From assembly GCA_051650265.1 (NCBI GenBank), contig JBOFIR010000130.1:1-10985 (forward strand): a DNA stretch of 10,985 bases. The letters are read 5' to 3'. Numbering within the stretch: the first letter of the stretch is position 1; each line of letters starts with the position of its first letter. Source of the DNA: JBOFEH01 sp051650265 (GTDB lineage: Bacteria > Bacillota > Clostridia > Lachnospirales > Cellulosilyticaceae). Made by a program: the position numbers and the translations under genes. The notes under the pieces are model-generated. The model searched no databases. It was not told the DNA's origin and was given only the letters and a program-made list of their open reading frames with translations. Shown here piece after piece: positions 6,819 through 10,985 of the stretch.

Positions 6819-6844
6819 ATATATAAATTTTTTAATTTATATAT
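6819..6844. repeat. AT-only inverted repeat in an AT-rich leader
   Basis: A perfect 11-bp inverted repeat (6819-6829 with 6834-6844) surrounds a four-T loop, inside a stretch (about 6811-6880) that is almost entirely A and T with repeated A5-A6 tracts. It lies just upstream of the best promoter of the solute-binding protein gene. It could act as curved or UP-element DNA. Weak base pairing and no GC core argue against a terminator. The rest of the gap (6742-7014) holds promoter candidates only, and no gene. Confidence 0.4.
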
Positions 6845-6879
6845 AAAAAATAAAAAATTTAAAAAATTATAAAAAATAG

Positions 6880-6908
6880 TTTACAGATGACAAATTTTTA
6901 GTTAAGAT
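6880..6908 (+). promoter_or_regulatory. Promoter candidate 1 for the solute-binding protein gene
   Basis: TTTACA (6880-6885), a 17-base spacer, and TAAGAT (6903-6908) within GTTAAGAT. The same -10 octamer and spacing occur before the GH18 gene at 9126-9154. It predicts a leader of about 100 bases. The A-tract DNA immediately upstream could act as an UP element. Confidence 0.45.
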
Positions 6909-6930
6909 AATAATTACATCGAATCAGTTG

Positions 6931-6960
6931 TTGAAAGTATACAAAAAAAATCACAGAATA
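6931..6960 (+). promoter_or_regulatory. Promoter candidate 2 for the solute-binding protein gene
   Basis: TTGAAA (6931-6936), an 18-base spacer, and AGAATA (6955-6960). The -35 is good, but the -10 is poor, and it is offered as the alternative to the upstream candidate. It would give a leader of about 48 bases. Confidence 0.3.
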
Positions 6961-7014
6961 GACGGGGTATTGTTAAACGTGATGAAGAAAATGTAATGTA
7001 TAGGGGGATGTATT

Positions 7015-9033
7015 ATGTTCAAGAAAGCAAGAAAGATAATAGGATTAACATTGGTATCAAGTATGATGCTAGGTGGGTGTGCATCAACATCAACCACACA
7101 AAATGCTAGCACAGATGTGCAAGAAAAAGGAAGTAAGGAAAGTGATAAAAAACAATCAGGGGCACCAATAGTCGTTACGTATGCATGTACCAATCCAGAT
7201 CAAAAAGATCCTTACCGTAAAGATCCAGTAACGGGTGAGTATATTATGCCTGAGGAGCAACGAGCGGATCATATTCGTATTTTGGAAGAAATTAAAGAAG
7301 AACTGAATGTTGATCTTCAATTTGTTCCAATTCCAGGTTACATATGGGAAGTCCTTCTTCAAACAGTCTTAGCAGGAGACCCACTTGCAGATCTCGTTGA
7401 CTTAGAGATCAACTCTCAAGGTAGGATTCTAGCACAAAACGTCTTACAACCTTTAGATGACTATATTGACTTGTTAGGAGACAGTCCATCACCAAAAATG
7501 TTTGGGAAGTATTTCTTCCTAGAAAGTGCCGCAAGTGGTCAGTCATGGTCACTTTCACCACTGCTTTACAATATCGACTATATTGAAGCAGTAGATGCAC
7601 TAAAAGTGAATGGAGAAACAGTGTATCCAACAGATTTATACAAGGAAGGCAATTGGACATGGAGTACATTTACAAAATATCTTCAAGCAATTGATTCACA
7701 TTATGCCAATAGCTCCGCGCCAGAGCGTCCTGAGAATCGAATTGAAGCTTTCAAGACAGACTATACAGAAACACTTATCGAAGCCATTCATGCCAATGGC
7801 GGAGCGCTTTATGGAGAAGATGGTTTACAAATTGATACACCAGAAGTTAAACAGGCTGTTGCCTATGTGCAAGAACTTATTGACAAAAAACTTCTCACAG
7901 CAAATATTATAGAAGGAACCAGTGATACACCATGGGCATCACAAGCTACAAACTTCAATTTAGGTGAAACTGTATTCACTGAAATTGAAAACTGGCGTGT
8001 TGGGGAAGCTGCAAGCAAGGCAAAAGACAGAGGACAGTCTTTAGGTGTGATTCCATTCCCAAGACCAGATCATATGGCGGCGGATGACCCAAGATATCAG
8101 CCATCTGTAACAAAGGGTGGTAGTACAGTTATCCCTAAGGGTGTTGAGGAAGATAAGATTCCTCTTGTCATCAAGACGTATAACTTATACCGTGAAAAAG
8201 TAGATGCCTATTGGGAAGAACAAGAAGCAGATGAAGCAGATGAATTGGTTACGCTTAATGGAACAGATATCTTCCACGAGAAAATAGGACAAGATATGGC
8301 AGAAATCTATGATTCATGGAATGCACCTGTAAATGAGTATAGTATCATGGTAGGTGTTTATTGGAACTTCATGGAGATTGCAGGGGATGCGTTATGGGGT
8401 GCAAATGGTTCACCAGGATTTGATATTGCTTATGAACAAAAGAAACATGAGATCACAGACAAAATCTCATCTGTAGAAGCATTACTTAATACAGATGAAG
8501 TCAAAGATAACGTGGCGCCAGCACTTACGCAAGTAACACCTGGCGAGGTCTATGCAGTACCTGTAGGAACAGACCCAAGTACATTAGACTGGAAAGATAA
8601 GTTTGCTGCAAATGATAACTTAGATGGTGCACTTGATATGGCCACTGCAAAATGGGATATGGCCCTCACAGACTTTAGCACTGTAGGAGAATATCAAGAT
8701 GGTCTGATCGTCACAATCCAAGATGCTTCTGAAAATACAGGTAGAACAAAGCAGAAGTTGGTGATCTATGATGCAAATAATACAGAAGCACCGACTTTGA
8801 CACTCAAAGAGGAATACCGCACACTGGCGGTAGATGAAGATAGTGCGGCAATCAACTGGGGAGATTTTGTGGAAGCTGCAACAGATAAGGATGGTTTAAA
8901 CTTAATGTCAAAAGTTGTAGCAGACCTCAGTGAACTTGATACCACAACAAAAGGTGAATATGATGTGGCATTGACAGTAACTGACTTTGCAGGTAATACC
9001 TCAGAAGTTATGGTCAAAGTAGAAGTGAAATAA
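7015..9033 (+). CDS. Lipoprotein solute-binding protein with two C-terminal Ig-like domains
   Basis: A 672-residue extracellular lipoprotein. A KKARK n-region and a hydrophobic segment lead to the lipobox LGGC with C22, followed by a Ser/Thr/Lys-rich linker to about residue 50, so it should be anchored to the outer face of the membrane. Residues 50-490 resemble family 1 (sugar-type) ABC solute-binding proteins, for example NWTWSTFTKYLQAI (213-226) and the ENWR segment (325-328). Residues 500-586 and 591-672 form two beta-rich repeats, each with the DxxDG pattern and a GEY(Q/D) strand. The second ends with DTTTKGEYDVALTVTDFAGN (642-661), typical of DUF5011-like bacterial Ig domains. Those repeats are unusual on a binding protein. 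No permease or ATPase gene is next to it. The start follows AGGGGGAT (7002-7009). The ligand is unknown; a glycan is suggested by the GH18 and sulfatase genes downstream. Confidence 0.85.
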   Translation: MFKKARKIIGLTLVSSMMLGGCASTSTTQNASTDVQEKGSKESDKKQSGAPIVVTYACTNPDQKDPYRKDPVTGEYIMPEEQRADHIRILEEIKEELNVDLQFVPIPGYIWEVLLQTVLAGDPLADLVDLEINSQGRILAQNVLQPLDDYIDLLGDSPSPKMFGKYFFLESAASGQSWSLSPLLYNIDYIEAVDALKVNGETVYPTDLYKEGNWTWSTFTKYLQAIDSHYANSSAPERPENRIEAFKTDYTETLIEAIHANGGALYGEDGLQIDTPEVKQAVAYVQELIDKKLLTANIIEGTSDTPWASQATNFNLGETVFTEIENWRVGEAASKAKDRGQSLGVIPFPRPDHMAADDPRYQPSVTKGGSTVIPKGVEEDKIPLVIKTYNLYREKVDAYWEEQEADEADELVTLNGTDIFHEKIGQDMAEIYDSWNAPVNEYSIMVGVYWNFMEIAGDALWGANGSPGFDIAYEQKKHEITDKISSVEALLNTDEVKDNVAPALTQVTPGEVYAVPVGTDPSTLDWKDKFAANDNLDGALDMATAKWDMALTDFSTVGEYQDGLIVTIQDASENTGRTKQKLVIYDANNTEAPTLTLKEEYRTLAVDEDSAAINWGDFVEAATDKDGLNLMSKVVADLSELDTTTKGEYDVALTVTDFAGNTSEVMVKVEVK

Positions 9034-9036
9034 TAG

Positions 9037-9076
9037 AAAGAGTGGGATCTTATATAAAAGATGCCACTCTTTTTTT
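9037..9076 (+). terminator. Intrinsic terminator of the solute-binding protein gene
   Basis: AAAGAGTGG (9037-9045) pairs with CCACTCTTT (9064-9072). After one G-G mismatch, the stem continues with ATCTT (9047-9051) against AAGAT (9058-9062). Seven T residues follow (9070-9076). It begins three bases after the stop codon. Confidence 0.9.
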
Positions 9077-9125
9077 GTGCATTAATACAAATGAAAATAT
9101 ATTTTAATTAAATTTTCTTAATATA

Positions 9126-9154
9126 TTGCACAATAAATAAGGTAATGTTAAGAT
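9126..9154 (+). promoter_or_regulatory. Promoter of the GH18-sulfatase unit
   Basis: TTGCAC (9126-9131), a 17-base spacer, and TAAGAT (9149-9154) within GTTAAGAT. It predicts a leader of about 25 bases ending in the ribosome site AGGGGGAA. The -10 octamer and spacing match the candidate upstream of the solute-binding protein gene (6880-6908). Confidence 0.55.
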
Positions 9155-9185
9155 GAGGGTAAATAGACGATAAGGGGGAATAAGT

Positions 9186-10202
9186 ATGTTACAAAGAAAA
9201 GTGATAGCAGGGTATGTCAATAGTAGTGATAGGGGAGGATTGATCCCAGAGGATATCAAGAAGTTAACACATATTAACTTAGCATTCGGACATATTGACC
9301 AAGGTGAGATTCATGTCAATGAAGAGGGGCTTCTTGGCCGACTACAAGAACTTAAAGGGATTAATCCGGAGCTTAAAATTTCTTTATCATTAGTGGGTAA
9401 GACAGGTGCAGATTTTCCAGTAGGGAGTGCAACTGAAGAGGGGCGCCAGAGGATAGCAAATGCTTGTGTAAAAGTACTGACACAATATGACCTAGATGGT
9501 ATTGATTTGGACTGGGAATACCCTTGCTGCCCAGAAAACTATAGTGAAGCAACACCCGAAGATAAGTACAACTTTACGTATCTTTGTGAAGCGATTCGAA
9601 AGGCAATCGATACGCTAGAAGGGCACAAACTACTTACCATCGCTGCAGGGGGGGATCGCTATTATACAGATAGTACAGAGATGGATAAAGTAGAGGCATA
9701 TCTAGATCTTGTCTATATCATGACTTATGATCTGAGATGTGGTTTTCATAGTCTAACAGGACATCATACCAATCTTTTTACGGCAACAGGAGATATCTTT
9801 AGAACAAGCTGCGACGAGGCTGTCAAAATATTTGTAGGTGCGGGTGTGCCAAAAGAAAAGATTGTGATTGGTGCAGCGTTCTACTCTAGGAAGTGGGAAG
9901 AAGTACCAAATCGCTACAATGGTTTCTTGCAGTATACAAAAATTAGCTGTACTTACGGACCTTGTTATCATGACTTGGTGGCCAACTATATCAATAAAAA
10001 TGGTTACACACGCTATTGGGATGATGAATGTAAGGCACCTTACTTATTTAATGGAAGTACGTTTATCTCTTATGATGATCCAGAATCACTGACTCATAAA
10101 GTAGACTATATTAAAAATGAAGGCATTGCAGGGATCTTTTATTGGGAGCATGATGCAGATATGACCCATACATTATTAGATGCCATCTATACAGCATACT
10201 AA
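9186..10202 (+). CDS. Cytoplasmic GH18 glycosidase (chitinase-like)
   Basis: A 338-residue glycoside hydrolase family 18 enzyme, consisting of a single (beta/alpha)8 catalytic domain. The catalytic signature DxxDxDxE is D104-G-I-D107-L-D109-W-E111, with E111 the expected proton donor. MTYD at 179-182 and a late tryptophan (W320 in FYWEHD) occupy the expected substrate-site positions. Family enzymes cleave beta-1,4 bonds after GlcNAc with help from the substrate's N-acetyl group, and include chitinases and endo-beta-N-acetylglucosaminidases. There is no signal peptide, no binding module and no anchor, so it probably acts on short imported oligosaccharides in the cytosol. Nine cysteines, including C114-C115 just after the active site, fit a reducing compartment. 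It is probably co-transcribed with the sulfatase gene 18 bases on. Exact bond specificity is unknown. Confidence 0.9.
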   Translation: MLQRKVIAGYVNSSDRGGLIPEDIKKLTHINLAFGHIDQGEIHVNEEGLLGRLQELKGINPELKISLSLVGKTGADFPVGSATEEGRQRIANACVKVLTQYDLDGIDLDWEYPCCPENYSEATPEDKYNFTYLCEAIRKAIDTLEGHKLLTIAAGGDRYYTDSTEMDKVEAYLDLVYIMTYDLRCGFHSLTGHHTNLFTATGDIFRTSCDEAVKIFVGAGVPKEKIVIGAAFYSRKWEEVPNRYNGFLQYTKISCTYGPCYHDLVANYINKNGYTRYWDDECKAPYLFNGSTFISYDDPESLTHKVDYIKNEGIAGIFYWEHDADMTHTLLDAIYTAY

Positions 10203-10220
10203 AGACAAAGAGAGGTGCAC

Positions 10221-10985
10221 ATGAAACAAAAAAATGTGGTCATTTTGATGTGTGACCAGCTTAGAAAAGATTGCCTAGGGGCTTATGGCAACCGGTATAT
10301 ACAAACACCACATGTGGATGCCTTGGCGCAAGATGGGGTGCGCTATGAAAGGTGCTATGTCAATAATCCTGTATGTATGCCAAGTCGCATGTCTATTTTC
10401 ACGGGGATGTATCCACGCAATCATGGGTTATGGGCAAATGGGGTAGTATTAGAAGACACGAAGCAAACCCTTATGCATCATCTCGTAGACTGTGGGTGGC
10501 AGACTGCAAGTATTGGAAAGATTCATTTTGAGCCAACACAGGATCCTACAGGCGCGCAAAGTAGCGAAGCGAGGTGTCTTTGGGAAAATAGGGAGCATAC
10601 GATGCAAATGCCTTACTGGGGATTTCAATATACGCAGGTGACCATTGGTCATGGAGATGTGGTGGGTGATTATTTGAAATGGTTTGATGACAAAGGTGGC
10701 ACGGATGACCAAAGAGGCATACAGTTGCTAGGTGCAGCAACAGGCATCTCAAAAACCCCAAAGAGACTTCATTATTCTCAGTATATAGGTGAGAAGGCTT
10801 GTGAGTATCTTACCCATAAAAGAAACAAGGAGCAGCCGTTTTTTCTCTGTGTTAGCTTTCCTGATCCCCACCTGCCTTTTGCACCAGCAGCGGAACTAGG
10901 TCAGGCAAGGCCTATTCAAAAACCTATAGGTGATGCCGAAGATCTAATGGGACGCCCTCATCCTTATCAAGCGCTTTATGAACAA
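10221..10985 (+). CDS. Sulfatase (arylsulfatase family), 3' end outside the window
   Basis: The first 255 residues of a type I sulfatase, open to the window edge. The formylglycine motif C52-M-P-S-R56 (CxPSR) is intact. It is the Cys type, which in anaerobes is matured by the radical-SAM enzyme anSME (not in this window). Other family features are the N-terminal metal site with D12-Q13 (ILMCDQLRKDCLGAYGN, 8-24), the GKxH motif G99-K100-I-H102, and PDPHLPF (214-220) with the HxPF pattern. There is no signal peptide, so it appears cytoplasmic. The ATG is preceded by GAGAGGTG (10210-10217). The 18-base gap after the GH18 gene indicates one transcript and suggests desulfation of the same imported glycan. 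Subfamily and sulfate position cannot be determined without the C-terminal part. A phosphonate monoester hydrolase-type member of the superfamily is a less likely alternative. Confidence 0.9.
   Translation, partial: MKQKNVVILMCDQLRKDCLGAYGNRYIQTPHVDALAQDGVRYERCYVNNPVCMPSRMSIFTGMYPRNHGLWANGVVLEDTKQTLMHHLVDCGWQTASIGKIHFEPTQDPTGAQSSEARCLWENREHTMQMPYWGFQYTQVTIGHGDVVGDYLKWFDDKGGTDDQRGIQLLGAATGISKTPKRLHYSQYIGEKACEYLTHKRNKEQPFFLCVSFPDPHLPFAPAAELGQARPIQKPIGDAEDLMGRPHPYQALYEQ

Noticed and set aside
6819..6844. Terminator at the AT-only inverted repeat.
   Set aside because: There is no GC core and no need for a second terminator so soon after the strong one at 6699-6741.
10449..10761. Minus-strand frames within the sulfatase gene.
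   Set aside because: They lie antisense to a gene with clear catalytic motifs and show no motifs of their own.

Overview
The window looks like a chromosomal segment of an anaerobic, low-to-moderate GC Firmicute of the class Clostridia, probably in the Lachnospiraceae/Cellulosilyticum neighbourhood. Reasons: strong AAGGAGG/GGGGG-type ribosome sites, AT-rich sigma-A-like promoters, compact intrinsic terminators, a DUF6143-like protein, a TetM-like translation GTPase fragment, a URO-D/corrinoid-methyltransferase-like fragment, and a lipoprotein solute-binding protein carrying Ig-like repeats. The genus is inference only. No rRNA, tRNA, CRISPR array, transposase or phage gene was seen.

Left part (1-4016). 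A short DUF6143-like gene on the minus strand has a doubtful 5' end and a nine-base homopolymer inside it. It diverges from a cytoplasmic calcineurin-like metallophosphoesterase on the plus strand. That gene converges on a DUF362 gene through a perfect 21-bp hairpin, which serves as a two-way terminator and contains the phosphoesterase stop codon. Upstream of DUF362, also on the minus strand, is a class I SAM methyltransferase. Beyond it lies a wreck: the 5' end of a TetM/EF-G-like GTPase gene, with its promoter and ribosome site intact, is joined out of frame to the 3' half of a URO-D-family methyltransferase gene. The latter also seems to have lost about 20 residues internally.

Middle (4017-6741). 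A 310-base intergenic region precedes a MATE-family exporter and an epoxyqueuosine reductase (QueG) on the plus strand, spaced 49 bases apart and closed by a strong terminator that overlaps the QueG stop codon.

Right part (6742-10985). After a very AT-rich leader comes a 672-residue solute-binding lipoprotein with two C-terminal Ig-like (DUF5011-type) domains and no ABC permease beside it. It has its own terminator. Next come a leaderless (cytoplasmic) GH18 glycosidase and, 18 bases later, a Cys-type sulfatase cut by the window end. The lipoprotein and the GH18 gene have matching promoter cores (GTTAAGAT at the -10 region, a -35-like hexamer 17 bases upstream). The simplest reading is a small locus for uptake and intracellular breakdown of a sulfated, GlcNAc-containing glycan. 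The substrate is not shown by the sequence.
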